The notes: generated from the sequence alone by a model not told the origin. A DNA stretch of 14,666 nucleotides from Anaerolineae bacterium (GCA_027079895.1 JALWUZ010000539.1:1-14666); one strand, 5' to 3'; positions 1 through 7,533 are shown, counted from the stretch's first letter. Numbers and translations are program-made.

Positions 1-1441
1 CGTCATTCGGCTGCGGATCGAGCAAGTCCAACTCCGCCATCCGGTCGGGGTACCAGTTGTAGGACGGGTCGTGCTCGTGGGACTGATGGTCTGCGCCGAA
101 GGGGTTGACGGCGTAGATGAGGGCCAGGCTGCGCTTCACCTGCGGCATGTGGGCCGGGAACTCCTGCCCCTTGACGGCGACGACCAGGTCTTGCCCGACG
201 CCCAACTCCTCGGCGGCGCGGGCCGAACCCTCCCCCAGTATGCGCCCGAACCCCTCCCGCTTGCCGATGCGCTCGACCATCTCCACCAACGCCGCCCCGT
301 TCCCGAAGCGCAGTTCCAGGCCGTCGGTCTCGGCGGTGGTGATGAGCCCGTGCTCGAAGCAGTCCATCGCCCAGGCGATCGTCGCCCCGCAGGAGATGGT
401 GTCCAGGCCGTACATATTGCACAGTTGATTGGCCCGGCAGACGGCGGCCAGGTCGGAGACGCCGCAGTAGGAGCCCATCGTGGCGACCGTCTCGTACTCC
501 GGCCCGCCGTAACGCGGGTCCACCTGGAACGGGCCATCGGTGATCTCCACCACCCGCTTGCACCGCACCACGCAGCCGAAGCAGGTGTCCCGTTCCTTGA
601 GCACCGTCTCCGCCATCGTCGTGCCGGTGATCGCCTCCGCCCCCTCGAACGTCCCGCTCGACCAGTTGCGGGTCGGCAGGCCGCCCCGCTTGCTCTGGGA
701 GATGGCGATTTCGGAGGTGCCGTAGAGCCCCATCCCGTAGATGTCCGACTTCTCGAAATTGTCCGCCCCCCACTTCGCCAACGCCTTCACCCCGTCGGGG
801 TCGGCCAACTCCGGGCGACTGTGACCGCGCACGGCGACCGCCTTGAGGTTCTTGGAGCCCATCACCGCCCCCATGCCGGTGCGTCCGTTGGCCCGGTTGG
901 AGTTGCTGATCAGCGCGGAGAAGCGCACTCCCCGCTCCCCGGCCGGGCCGCACTGGATGACCTGAATCCGCCGGTCGCCCAACTCCTCTCGGATGGCGTC
1001 CTCCACGTCGGCGGTGAAGCGGCCCCAGAGATGCGCGGCGTCCCGCAGTTCCGCCTCGCCGTCATGCACCCAGAGGTAGACCGGCTTCTCGGCCCGCCCG
1101 TGAATGACGATGCCGTCGAACCCGGCGGCCTTCAGTTCGGCCGGCCAGAAGCCGCCGGACTGGGAGTCCCCCACCAGGCCGGTGAGGGGCGATTTCGCCG
1201 TCGCCGTGACGCGGGATTGGCCGGAGAAGGGCGCACCGGTGACGACCCCCACCATCAGGCTGAGCGTGTTCTCCGGGCCGAGCGGGTCCGCGCCGGGGGG
1301 CGTGTTCTTGAGGAGGTAGTAAACCCCCATCGCGCTGCCGCCCATGTACCGGCGATAGAACTTCTCCTCCGGCTCCTCGATTTCGATGACGCCGCGCGTC
1401 AGGTCCACGTGCAGAATCTTGCCGCGATAACCGTATCCCAT
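1..1441 (-). CDS. aor: Aldehyde ferredoxin oxidoreductase (tungsten/molybdenum AOR family), N-terminal 480 residues, 3' end outside window
   Basis: This enzyme family oxidises aldehydes to carboxylates with a bis-pterin tungsten (or molybdenum) centre and passes electrons to ferredoxin in the cytoplasm. Reading from the ATG at 1441 the frame is open for 480 codons to the window edge. The N-terminal domain carries the pterin-binding signatures: MGGSAMG at 33-39, GAPFSGQSRVT at 69-79 and GRTGMGAVMGSKNLKAV at 186-202. Three of the four 4Fe-4S ligands are present as CFGCVVRC (C287, C290, C294), almost exactly where the Pyrococcus enzyme has them. GLDTIS at 345-350 matches the first DxxGLD-type pterin loop. 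The fourth Cys and the second loop would lie beyond position 1. GGAGG stands 5 bases before the start. The gene follows the class III aminotransferase by 59 bases and is probably last or near-last in that transcript. Family assignment is very firm; whether it uses W or Mo, and its aldehyde substrate, are not readable. Confidence 0.96.
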   Translation of the reverse strand, partial: MGYGYRGKILHVDLTRGVIEIEEPEEKFYRRYMGGSAMGVYYLLKNTPPGADPLGPENTLSLMVGVVTGAPFSGQSRVTATAKSPLTGLVGDSQSGGFWPAELKAAGFDGIVIHGRAEKPVYLWVHDGEAELRDAAHLWGRFTADVEDAIREELGDRRIQVIQCGPAGERGVRFSALISNSNRANGRTGMGAVMGSKNLKAVAVRGHSRPELADPDGVKALAKWGADNFEKSDIYGMGLYGTSEIAISQSKRGGLPTRNWSSGTFEGAEAITGTTMAETVLKERDTCFGCVVRCKRVVEITDGPFQVDPRYGGPEYETVATMGSYCGVSDLAAVCRANQLCNMYGLDTISCGATIAWAMDCFEHGLITTAETDGLELRFGNGAALVEMVERIGKREGFGRILGEGSARAAEELGVGQDLVVAVKGQEFPAHMPQVKRSLALIYAVNPFGADHQSHEHDPSYNWYPDRMAELDLLDPQPND

Positions 1442-1470
1442 CTCGTCCTCCCTCCTGCTGAAGTGTCCAC

Positions 1471-1500
1471 CCTCCCGCCAGTGTTCCAACTCACGGGAGG
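1471..1500 (-). repeat. Intergenic inverted repeat (7-base arms) between aminotransferase and AOR genes
   Basis: CCTCCCG at 1471-1477 pairs with CGGGAGG at 1494-1500 across a 16-base loop, immediately after the aminotransferase stop codon (1501-1503) and about 30 bases before the AOR start. There is no U-tract behind it on the minus strand, so it is not a convincing terminator. It could be an mRNA-processing or stabilising hairpin, or chance in GC-rich DNA. Confidence 0.3.
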
Positions 1501-2808
1501 CTATCCGCGTACCTCTTTCACCGCTTCCTCGAACGCTTCCAACGTCGCCGCGACCTCCGCGTCCCGGTGCGCGTAGCACAGGAACCACGGCTCCCGTCCG
1601 TCGGAGTCCGGCAGGACGCCCCGCTCGATGAGGGCCATCGCCAGTTGCTCGTACAGGTCGTCATCGCCGGCGCAGTAGGCGCGGAAGTCGGTCGGCTCCT
1701 CGTCCACCCCCAGGATGAAACTCAAGATGGGCGGCAGGCCGGTCATGTGATGCGGTATCCCGGCGCGGGTCAGAATCTCGTCTATGCCATCCATCAATTT
1801 CCGCCCCTGGGCGAAGATGCTCTCGATCACCGGCTCGTTTTCCAGGATTTCCAGGGTCGCGTTCGCCGCCGCCACGCCGACGGCGTTGCCGGTGTACGTC
1901 CCGCCGTGAGAGACCCCGTTCCCCACCACCGACATCACCGCGTCGGTGCCGGCGATGGCGGCGATGGGGAAGCCGTTCCCCAGCGACTTGGCGTAGGTCG
2001 CCAGGTCGGCCCGGACGCCGAAGTACTCTTGCGCCCCGCCGTTGGCGATGCGGAAGCCGGTCTTCACCTCGTCGAAGATGAGCACAATGCCGTACTCGTC
2101 GCACAACTGCCGGATTTTTTCCAGCCAGCCGGGGCGGGGCAGGATGCCGGCGGCGTTCCCCAGCAGCGGCTCGACGATGATCGCCGCCAGTTCGTGCCAG
2201 TGCGCCGCCACCGTCTCCTCCAGCCGCTCGAAGTCGTTGAACGGCAGGTTGATGACGTACTGCCGAATGCCGTCGGGGATGCCGGAACTGGATTGCACGT
2301 TGATGGGGTTGCGGCGGGAGCCCAGCGCGGCCAACGGCGTGCTGGCGGTGCTGAACAGAACGTAGTCGTACATCCCGTGATACTGCCCCTCGAACTTGAT
2401 GAACCGTTCCCGGCCCGTGTACCCCCGCGCGATGCGGAGCGCGTGCATAGTCGCCTCGCTGCCGGAGTTGGCGAGCCGCACCTTGTCCATCCCGGTCATC
2501 CGGCAGATGCGCTCCGCCAGTTGAATCTCCGCCGGCGTCGTCCAGGCGAAGAGAGTGCCGTTCCTGATCGTCTCGGCCACCTTCTCCACCACCGCCGGGT
2601 AGCCGTGTCCCAGGATGATGGGGCCGAAGGCGAGACGGTAATCAATGTACCGGTTGCCGTCGGCGTCCCAGAGGTAGGCCCCCTCGCCGCGTTCGATCAC
2701 CAACGTATCCTCATCCCCCCAGTAGCGGAAGTTGGAGTTCACGCCCTTGGGGATGTACTTCAAAGCCTCTCGAAACAGGGCCTGAGTCTTGCTCAGATTA
2801 CGTGTCAT
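1501..2808 (-). CDS. Class III PLP-dependent aminotransferase, HemL (glutamate-1-semialdehyde aminomutase)-like
   Basis: A 435-residue fold-type I PLP enzyme of aminotransferase class III, close in length to HemL. Visible family marks: IPKGVNS at 19-25, the phosphate-binding SGSEAT at 115-120, YHG at 143-145, the cofactor-ring DEV at 246-248, the Schiff-base lysine in YAKSLGNG (K274), and GTYTGN at 303-308. The C-terminal part of true HemL normally carries an APSxFE-type motif before the final SxAH; here the equivalent segment reads LPDSDGREPWFLCYAH (399-414), so tetrapyrrole synthesis is unlikely and a catabolic aminotransferase acting on an omega- or beta-amino acid is the better guess (inference). 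The start at 2808 has GGAGG 6 bases upstream, located inside the end of the DUF422 gene, and the two genes overlap by 11 bases, which implies translational coupling. Family is certain, substrate unknown. Confidence 0.93.
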   Translation of the reverse strand: MTRNLSKTQALFREALKYIPKGVNSNFRYWGDEDTLVIERGEGAYLWDADGNRYIDYRLAFGPIILGHGYPAVVEKVAETIRNGTLFAWTTPAEIQLAERICRMTGMDKVRLANSGSEATMHALRIARGYTGRERFIKFEGQYHGMYDYVLFSTASTPLAALGSRRNPINVQSSSGIPDGIRQYVINLPFNDFERLEETVAAHWHELAAIIVEPLLGNAAGILPRPGWLEKIRQLCDEYGIVLIFDEVKTGFRIANGGAQEYFGVRADLATYAKSLGNGFPIAAIAGTDAVMSVVGNGVSHGGTYTGNAVGVAAANATLEILENEPVIESIFAQGRKLMDGIDEILTRAGIPHHMTGLPPILSFILGVDEEPTDFRAYCAGDDDLYEQLAMALIERGVLPDSDGREPWFLCYAHRDAEVAATLEAFEEAVKEVRG

Positions 2809-3718
2809 TATCAGCCTCCGTGTTTACCGGCGAGCCCCGCCGCAGGGTGAAGACGAACGCCGCCCACAGCGGCGCGGCGGTGACGAGCATCAGCGCGGCC
2901 AGCGCGGACTCGCCGACTTCCAGTGCAAAGTATATGTAGGACAGCGCGATGAGCGACAGGATCCCCGGCGGCAGCAGGTCAACCCACCGACCGCGCCTGA
3001 GCCACTCCCGCCGCCAGACGACCAGTTCGAACGTGCCCGTCACCGTCAGCACCATCCAGGCGGCCATCACCAGCGGGTCGAAACGGCGCATAAAGGGGAT
3101 GTGCCGCAGTATGTCGCGGGTGAGGAAGAGCAGCAGCCACAGCGCGAGCGGCGTCGTCAGCACCAGCGTGTACAGGCGACGCCACCAAGAGCGGTCGGCG
3201 TCCACCTCCTGGACGCTCAACAGCCGCACCCGCCGCCGCTCCCCGTCCCACGCCAGGCCGTAGGCGACCAGGTAGCAGATGGGGATGAAGAACCAGCCGA
3301 CCATGTTGAACGTGGGCACGCCGAGGTAGGTTCCTTCCAGCCGCCAGACCCAGAACCCCCGCGCGGTGGCGATTGGGTCCATCCCCCAGTCCAGACTGAG
3401 CGCGAGCGAGGTGGTGGTCAGCAGGCGCAACCAGGCGGGAAGCCTCATCCGGCCGGCGATGACCATCACGCTGTAGATTATGCCCACCCAGGCCAGGCTG
3501 ACCGAAAGCGGCACCGGCCCCAGGTTGACGAACGGCTCCGGGGGGTAAAAGTAGTGGCCGCTCTTGACCCCCTGCCCCTCCAGGAGCGCACCGTAGGTCA
3601 GGAGGGAGAGCAGCAACAACAGCCGCTGTATCCGGTTGGCGCGTCCGTCGAGCAGGGCGTGGAGCACCGCCAACGCGAACACCACGTAGCCGAGGAGCGT
3701 GGAGAAGAGCGGCAACAT
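2798..3718 (-). CDS. Polytopic membrane protein of the carotenoid-biosynthesis CruF/DUF422 family
   Basis: A 306-residue integral membrane protein with about seven to eight hydrophobic segments (roughly 5-24, 31-45, 68-88, 97-110, 137-155, 183-200, 215-234, 251-266, 272-292). The family pattern is visible: ExxGxxxGHYFY at 47-58, VPLSVSLAW at 69-77, then DP at 114-115, GFWVW at 121-125 and GTYLGVPTFNMVGW at 129-142. Characterised members (CruF) hydrate the psi end of C50 or C40 carotenoids in the membrane; many other members are of unknown role. No other carotenoid gene lies in the window, so the functional label is only family-level. AGGAGG precedes the ATG at 3718 by about 6 bases. It sits 39 bases after the ferritin-like gene and overlaps the start of the aminotransferase gene, so it belongs to the same transcript as amino-acid catabolic genes, which is odd for a carotenoid enzyme. 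Confidence 0.8.
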   Translation of the reverse strand: MLPLFSTLLGYVVFALAVLHALLDGRANRIQRLLLLLSLLTYGALLEGQGVKSGHYFYPPEPFVNLGPVPLSVSLAWVGIIYSVMVIAGRMRLPAWLRLLTTTSLALSLDWGMDPIATARGFWVWRLEGTYLGVPTFNMVGWFFIPICYLVAYGLAWDGERRRVRLLSVQEVDADRSWWRRLYTLVLTTPLALWLLLFLTRDILRHIPFMRRFDPLVMAAWMVLTVTGTFELVVWRREWLRRGRWVDLLPPGILSLIALSYIYFALEVGESALAALMLVTAAPLWAAFVFTLRRGSPVNTEADNDT

Positions 3719-3757
3719 GCTTTCCCTCCTGGTGTGTGGACGGCGTTCGGGCGCACC

Positions 3758-4204
3758 TCAATCGGTGAGCAACGCCGCCAGTTTCTTCCGCCGCTTCTCC
3801 CGCTTGCGTGCCACCCGCTTGAACGCCATCGGGATGGTCGCCAGCAGCGACTCCGACCGTTCCGCCACCTCGCGGTAGAACGCGCACGCCTTCTCCTCCA
3901 ACGCCAGGGCCGCTTGCACCGCGTCGGCCAGCGTGGCCTCCTCCGGCGGTGCGGCAGCGACCTCGTAGTCCGCCAGGTTCAGCCCCTCGAAGGAGTAGGA
4001 TGCTTCCAGCGCGTCGGAGATGGTCTCCTGGTAGGTGCGGACGATCCAGGTCTGGTACTTGTCCCCCTCCGCGGCGAAGGCGCGGAAAATCTCCGCCTGC
4101 TCCGGCCACCGTTCCGCCAGCGCGGAGTAAAAGGCGGTGGACTTGTCCTCTAACTTCTCGGAGAAGGTGATGATAGCCGCCGTCGTTACGCTCAGGTTGC
4201 CCAT
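3758..4204 (-). CDS. Small ferritin-like (rubrerythrin-type) four-helix protein with a degenerate metal site
   Basis: A 148-residue, all-helical protein with two similar halves, each beginning with the ferritin-like helix pattern E-x5-Y: EDKSTAFY at 19-26 (E20, Y26) and EEKACAFY at 103-110 (E104, Y110). In functional rubrerythrins and ferritins helices 2 and 4 each supply an ExxH pair. Here helix 2 has E46-G-D-K49 (Lys in place of His) and helix 4 is the strongly basic stretch KRVARKREKRRKKL at 129-142 with no ExxH, so a normal di-iron centre is doubtful. The tail could bind nucleic acid, membrane phosphates or a partner protein (inference). Its ATG shares one base with the TAA of the upstream aldehyde dehydrogenase (TAATG), and its ribosome site GAGGTGG lies within that gene, so the two are translationally coupled and probably made in fixed ratio. 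Function unknown. Confidence 0.78.
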   Translation of the reverse strand: MGNLSVTTAAIITFSEKLEDKSTAFYSALAERWPEQAEIFRAFAAEGDKYQTWIVRTYQETISDALEASYSFEGLNLADYEVAAAPPEEATLADAVQAALALEEKACAFYREVAERSESLLATIPMAFKRVARKREKRRKKLAALLTD

Positions 4205-5712
4205 TAGAACCACCTCTGGATGACGACCTTGCTCTCGGTGAAGAACCGGATGGCCTCGCGCCCCTGTCCGTGCAGCACGCCGAAGAAGGAGTCCTTCATC
4301 CCGCCGAAGGGGAAGAAGGCCATCGGCGCGGCGATGCCCACGTTGATGCCGATGTTGCCGCACTGGACGTTGTACTGGAACTCCCGCGCCCACTTCCCGC
4401 TGTTGGTGAAAATCGAGGCCGCGTTGCCGTAAGGGATTTGGTGGATCATCTCGATCGCCTCTTTCAGCGACCGGGCCTTCATGACGCTCGCCACCGGGCC
4501 GAAAATCTCCTCGCGGGCGATGGTCATATCCAGCGTCACGTTCTCGAACACCGTCGGGCCGACGAAGCAGGTGTCGGGGATGTCGTTCACCAACTCGAAC
4601 TGCCGCCCGTCGAGTAAGAGCGTCGCCCCCTCTTCGAGCCCCTTTTCGATGTACCCGACCACCCGGTCCCGCTTCTTCTTGTCCCGCAGCGGGCCCATGT
4701 GAACGGTGTCGTCCAGGCCGTACCCCATCCTGATGCGGGAGGCGGAGGCGACGAACCGCTCGACCACCTCCTGATAGAACTCCTCGTGCTCCTGCTCGCT
4801 CAGCCCCTCGCCGACGATGACCAGATTGGCGTTTGCCAGGCAGCGTTGCCCCGCGTTGCCGAAGAATGAGGTCATGCAGGCGGCGATGGTGCGGTCGAGG
4901 TCGGCGTCCGGCATGACCAGCGCGAAGTTCTTGGCCCCGCACATCGCGATCACCCGCTTGCCGGTCTCGCCGCAGCGACGATAGATCACGTCCCGACCCA
5001 CCGGCGTCGAGCCGACGAAGCAGATCCCCTCGATGTCGGGATGGTCGAGCATGCCGGAGACGACGGTACGCCCGCCGTGGACGATGTTCCACACTCCCGG
5101 CGGGATGCCGGCCTCCTCCGCCAACTCCGCGATCTTGACCTGGCTGATGGGGTCCTCGCTGGACGGCTTGAGGACGATGGTATTGCCGGTGGCGACGGCG
5201 AAGGGGGCGAACCAGAGCGGCACCATGAAGGGGAAGTTGAACGGCCCGATGATGCCGAACACCCCCAGCGGCTGCCGGATGACGTACTCGTCAATGCCGG
5301 TGGCGATGTCCTCCAGGTTGTACCCCATCATCAGCGACGGGATGCCGGTCGCCACCTCGACCATCTCGATGCCGCGTCGGGTCTCGCCGCGCGACTCGTC
5401 AATCGTCTTGCCGTGCTCCATCGTCTGGATACGGCTCACCTCCTCGAAGTGCTCTTCCAGCAGTTGCTTGAGCCGGAAGAGGCAGCGGGCGCGGGCCAGC
5501 GGAGGGGTGCGACGCCACTCCGGGAAGGCCTCTTTGGCCGCCTCGACCGCCTCGTTGATCTCGTCCTCCGTCGAGATGGGGACGGTGGCGATGACCTTGC
5601 CGGTGGCGGGGTTGACCACGTCCTTCCGCTCCCCCTCCGACTCGACCCATTCGCCGTCAATGTAGTTCTTGAGGTGCAGGGGTTCCTTGATCGGTTCTTC
5701 CAGAATTGCCAT
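4204..5712 (-). CDS. mmsA: CoA-acylating (methylmalonate-semialdehyde-type) aldehyde dehydrogenase
   Basis: A 502-residue NAD-dependent aldehyde dehydrogenase. Seen: oxyanion-hole PFNFP at 157-161 (N159), cofactor loop LKPSS at 181-185, FVGSTPVG at 232-239, catalytic thiol in GNAGQRCLA (C291), and EEIFGPV at 401-407. The usual general-base Glu of ELGGK is missing: the segment reads MCGAKN (257-262), as in the GAKN-type methylmalonate-semialdehyde dehydrogenases (MmsA/IolA). That subfamily yields acetyl- or propionyl-CoA from malonate or methylmalonate semialdehyde rather than a free acid. Two arginines that hold the substrate carboxylate in that subfamily have counterparts at R146 (YVIRQPLG) and R290 (QRC). 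The C-terminal FFTESKVVIQRWF is also typical. Start at 5712 has AAGGAGA about 7 bases upstream. The stop overlaps the next start. Subfamily assignment is good, but related semialdehydes (for example 2-aminoadipate semialdehyde) cannot be excluded. Confidence 0.93.
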   Translation of the reverse strand: MAILEEPIKEPLHLKNYIDGEWVESEGERKDVVNPATGKVIATVPISTEDEINEAVEAAKEAFPEWRRTPPLARARCLFRLKQLLEEHFEEVSRIQTMEHGKTIDESRGETRRGIEMVEVATGIPSLMMGYNLEDIATGIDEYVIRQPLGVFGIIGPFNFPFMVPLWFAPFAVATGNTIVLKPSSEDPISQVKIAELAEEAGIPPGVWNIVHGGRTVVSGMLDHPDIEGICFVGSTPVGRDVIYRRCGETGKRVIAMCGAKNFALVMPDADLDRTIAACMTSFFGNAGQRCLANANLVIVGEGLSEQEHEEFYQEVVERFVASASRIRMGYGLDDTVHMGPLRDKKKRDRVVGYIEKGLEEGATLLLDGRQFELVNDIPDTCFVGPTVFENVTLDMTIAREEIFGPVASVMKARSLKEAIEMIHQIPYGNAASIFTNSGKWAREFQYNVQCGNIGINVGIAAPMAFFPFGGMKDSFFGVLHGQGREAIRFFTESKVVIQRWF

Positions 5713-5737
5713 TGTCTCTCTCCTTGTGATTGTGATT

Positions 5738-5752
5738 CGCGCCGGTGGCGCG
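5738..5752 (-). repeat. Short GC hairpin upstream of the aldehyde dehydrogenase ribosome site
   Basis: CGCGCC (5738-5743) and GGCGCG (5747-5752) form a 6-base stem with a 3-base loop, placed about 14 bases upstream of the AAGGAG ribosome site. It could modulate translation or mRNA stability; chance is also possible at this GC content. Confidence 0.25.
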
Positions 5753-5782
5753 TCCCCGCTTGAACGCCCTCAGGCACATGAA

Positions 5783-5826
5783 GCCCGGCCGCCTGCTCAA
5801 CTCGGCGGATTTCGCAGGCGGCGGGC
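5783..5826 (-). repeat. Strong intergenic hairpin after the saccharopine-dehydrogenase-like gene (possible attenuator or weak terminator)
   Basis: GCCCGGCCGCCTGC (5783-5796) pairs with GCAGGCGGCGGGC (5814-5826) with one bulged base, giving a GC-rich stem of 13 pairs and a 17-base loop. On the minus strand it begins 8 bases after the stop codon at 5834. Only two U residues follow, so it is not a classical terminator. It sits in the largest gap inside the minus-strand cluster (121 bases, 5713-5833), where no convincing promoter was found, and could reduce read-through into, or stabilise the transcript of, the genes beyond. Confidence 0.4.
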
Positions 5827-5833
5827 TCCTCGC

Positions 5834-6985
5834 TCACTGAATCACGTGGTGCTCCTCCACCGTCTCGTGGATTTCGATCCCGCGCTTGCGCAACTCGGCG
5901 AAGAAGACCAGCGGGTCAATCGCCGTCTCCGGCGGGACGACCCCTTTGACCGTCACATCGCCCCGGCCGATCATCTGCGCCCCGATGCTCAACGGGATGG
6001 CGATGTTCTTGTAGTAGGCCGCCGGGCCGCCCCACTCCTCCATCGGCGGGTGACGGTTCCACAGCCGCACTTTCACCTCCCGCCCGTCCCGCCTGCCGAA
6101 CACCTCCACCACCAGGCCGTAGGCCCAGAGCGGCGTCTCCTTGCTCTCCGGGAGGGCCAGCAGCAGTTGGTACATCGTGTCGAAGGCGGTCGTCTCGACG
6201 CCGTGGACGGTGAGCGGCTCCTCGCTGTACAGGCCGGACTCCAACATCGCCTTCGCCAGCCGCATCGCGTGGGGAGGGAAGCAGCCCCGCACCGAGACCG
6301 CCTTCGCCCCCAGGCTCTTGGGCATCGTGCGCGTCTCCGGGTGCGGGATGTAGCAGACCTCCTGCTCGCCAATTGGGCCGGGGAAAGTGACCTTCTTCAG
6401 CCCCTCGAAGGGCCCGACCCAGTGAAATGCGCCGTCCCGGTAGTAAGTGCGCTCCTCCGTCTGGGGATGGAACTCCCACAAGAAGGTGATCAGCAGGCCC
6501 GGAGCCGGGGCCGGGCAGCGGAAGGCGGCGAAGTTGATCTGAATCTCGTCCACCTCGTCCATCAGATCCGCGCCCCGCCGCGCCATCGCGTTGGTGATGC
6601 CGGGGGTCGCCCCCACGCCGGGGATGAAGACGATGCCCTTCTCCCGCGCGGCCTCGTCCAGGTCCCACTGATCCTCCTCGGTGGAGACGTCCAGGCCGCT
6701 CACTCCGGCCTCGATGCAGGCCCGCGTCACCGGCATATCGTACTTCCAGGGGAGCCCGTTGAGGATGACATCGAAGTCCCGGAAGGTGCGCACCAGGCCG
6801 TCGTAATCCTCGGCGTCCACCTTGAGCACCTTGACGCGCGGGTCGCCGATTTCGGCGGCCAACGCCTCCGCAGCGGCGGTATTGTAATCGCCAATCACGA
6901 TTTCGTCAAAGTTGGAGAACTCGGCCAAATCCTTTGTCGCGTGCCGGCAGACCGCCCCGGCACCGCCCAGTGACAGAACGCGCAT
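5834..6985 (-). CDS. Saccharopine dehydrogenase-family oxidoreductase, lysine 6-dehydrogenase-like
   Basis: A 383-residue NAD(P)-dependent enzyme of the saccharopine dehydrogenase superfamily. The N-terminal Rossmann motif is LGGAGAV at 6-12, and D33 at the end of the second strand (IGD) favours NAD. VDAED at 56-60, VILNGLPW at 73-80, GLDVS at 97-101 and the hinge PGVGATPGITN at 122-132 are family marks. The C-terminal part (AQMIGRGDVTVKGVVPPE around 336-353, then ELRKRGI at 364-370) recalls L-lysine 6-dehydrogenase of Geobacillus, also about 385 residues, which oxidatively deaminates lysine to 2-aminoadipate 6-semialdehyde. This comparison is from memory, so the substrate is a suggestion only; a true saccharopine or carboxynorspermidine enzyme is possible. 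Start at 6985 has GAGGAGG 8 bases upstream. It lies 46 bases after the Lrp regulator with no separate promoter visible, so it is probably co-transcribed with it. Confidence 0.88.
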   Translation of the reverse strand: MRVLSLGGAGAVCRHATKDLAEFSNFDEIVIGDYNTAAAEALAAEIGDPRVKVLKVDAEDYDGLVRTFRDFDVILNGLPWKYDMPVTRACIEAGVSGLDVSTEEDQWDLDEAAREKGIVFIPGVGATPGITNAMARRGADLMDEVDEIQINFAAFRCPAPAPGLLITFLWEFHPQTEERTYYRDGAFHWVGPFEGLKKVTFPGPIGEQEVCYIPHPETRTMPKSLGAKAVSVRGCFPPHAMRLAKAMLESGLYSEEPLTVHGVETTAFDTMYQLLLALPESKETPLWAYGLVVEVFGRRDGREVKVRLWNRHPPMEEWGGPAAYYKNIAIPLSIGAQMIGRGDVTVKGVVPPETAIDPLVFFAELRKRGIEIHETVEEHHVIQ

Positions 6986-7031
6986 TGCTGTTGCCTCCTC
7001 AGTTCAAGAAAGTGTGGTGCTTCGACAAACA

Positions 7032-7529
7032 TCACTCCCTGGATTCCTCGCCCCGATACTCCCAGGCGTAAGTCTCCTTGACTATCTCCAGGTAGATAAA
7101 CGTCTCCGTGTCCCGCACCCCCTCGACACCGTGCAACCGCTGGGTAAGAAACCGCAGCAGGTCGGCGTTGTCGCGGCAGATTACCTCCACCAGCAGGTCA
7201 TAGCCGCCGGTGGAGAGCACCAGGTAGATGACCTCCTCGAAGGCGGCGATCTGGCGGGCGATCTCGTGCAGGCGGCTCCCGTCGGCCTTGACGCCGATGA
7301 GGGCCATCGTGTTGTAGCCCATCAGCAGGGGATTGGTCACCGCCACCACCTGGATGTACCCCTCCTCGACGAGACGGAGGTATCGCTGGCGGATCATTCC
7401 GGGGGAGACGCCCAGTCGCTGCGCGATCTGGGCGAAAGGGGTACGCCCGTCTCTCTTCAGGGCGTTGATAATCTGGCGGTCAATCTCGTCCACTTTGTCC
7501 GGCACAGCGGAACGGTCGGTGCTTTTCAT
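7032..7529 (-). CDS. Lrp/AsnC-family transcriptional regulator
   Basis: A 165-residue regulator of the feast/famine family. An N-terminal helix-turn-helix domain begins with DEIDRQIINALKRDGR (14-29), followed by FAQIAQRLGVSPGMIRQRYLRL (32-53, recognition helix about 42-53) and the usual wing and linker. The C-terminal RAM domain (about 73-150), which oligomerises and binds amino acids, includes the GGYD motif at 108-111. Such proteins commonly control neighbouring amino-acid metabolism genes and themselves. The frame could start at 7598, but that ATG lies upstream of a clear promoter; the ATG at 7529 is preceded by GGAGG and lies about 12 bases after the predicted transcription start, so 7529 is chosen. 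It is the first gene of the minus-strand metabolic cluster, 46 bases ahead of the dehydrogenase. Confidence 0.94.
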   Translation of the reverse strand: MKSTDRSAVPDKVDEIDRQIINALKRDGRTPFAQIAQRLGVSPGMIRQRYLRLVEEGYIQVVAVTNPLLMGYNTMALIGVKADGSRLHEIARQIAAFEEVIYLVLSTGGYDLLVEVICRDNADLLRFLTQRLHGVEGVRDTETFIYLEIVKETYAWEYRGEESRE

Positions 7530-7533
7530 CGTT

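Noticed and set aside
71..4153. Long plus-strand open frames opposite the AOR, aminotransferase and DUF422 genes (71-1576, 1567-2850, 2789-4153)
   Set aside because: Their products are Arg/Gly/Pro/His-rich with no family motif, and they lie antisense to genes with clear motifs; they are by-products of high GC content.
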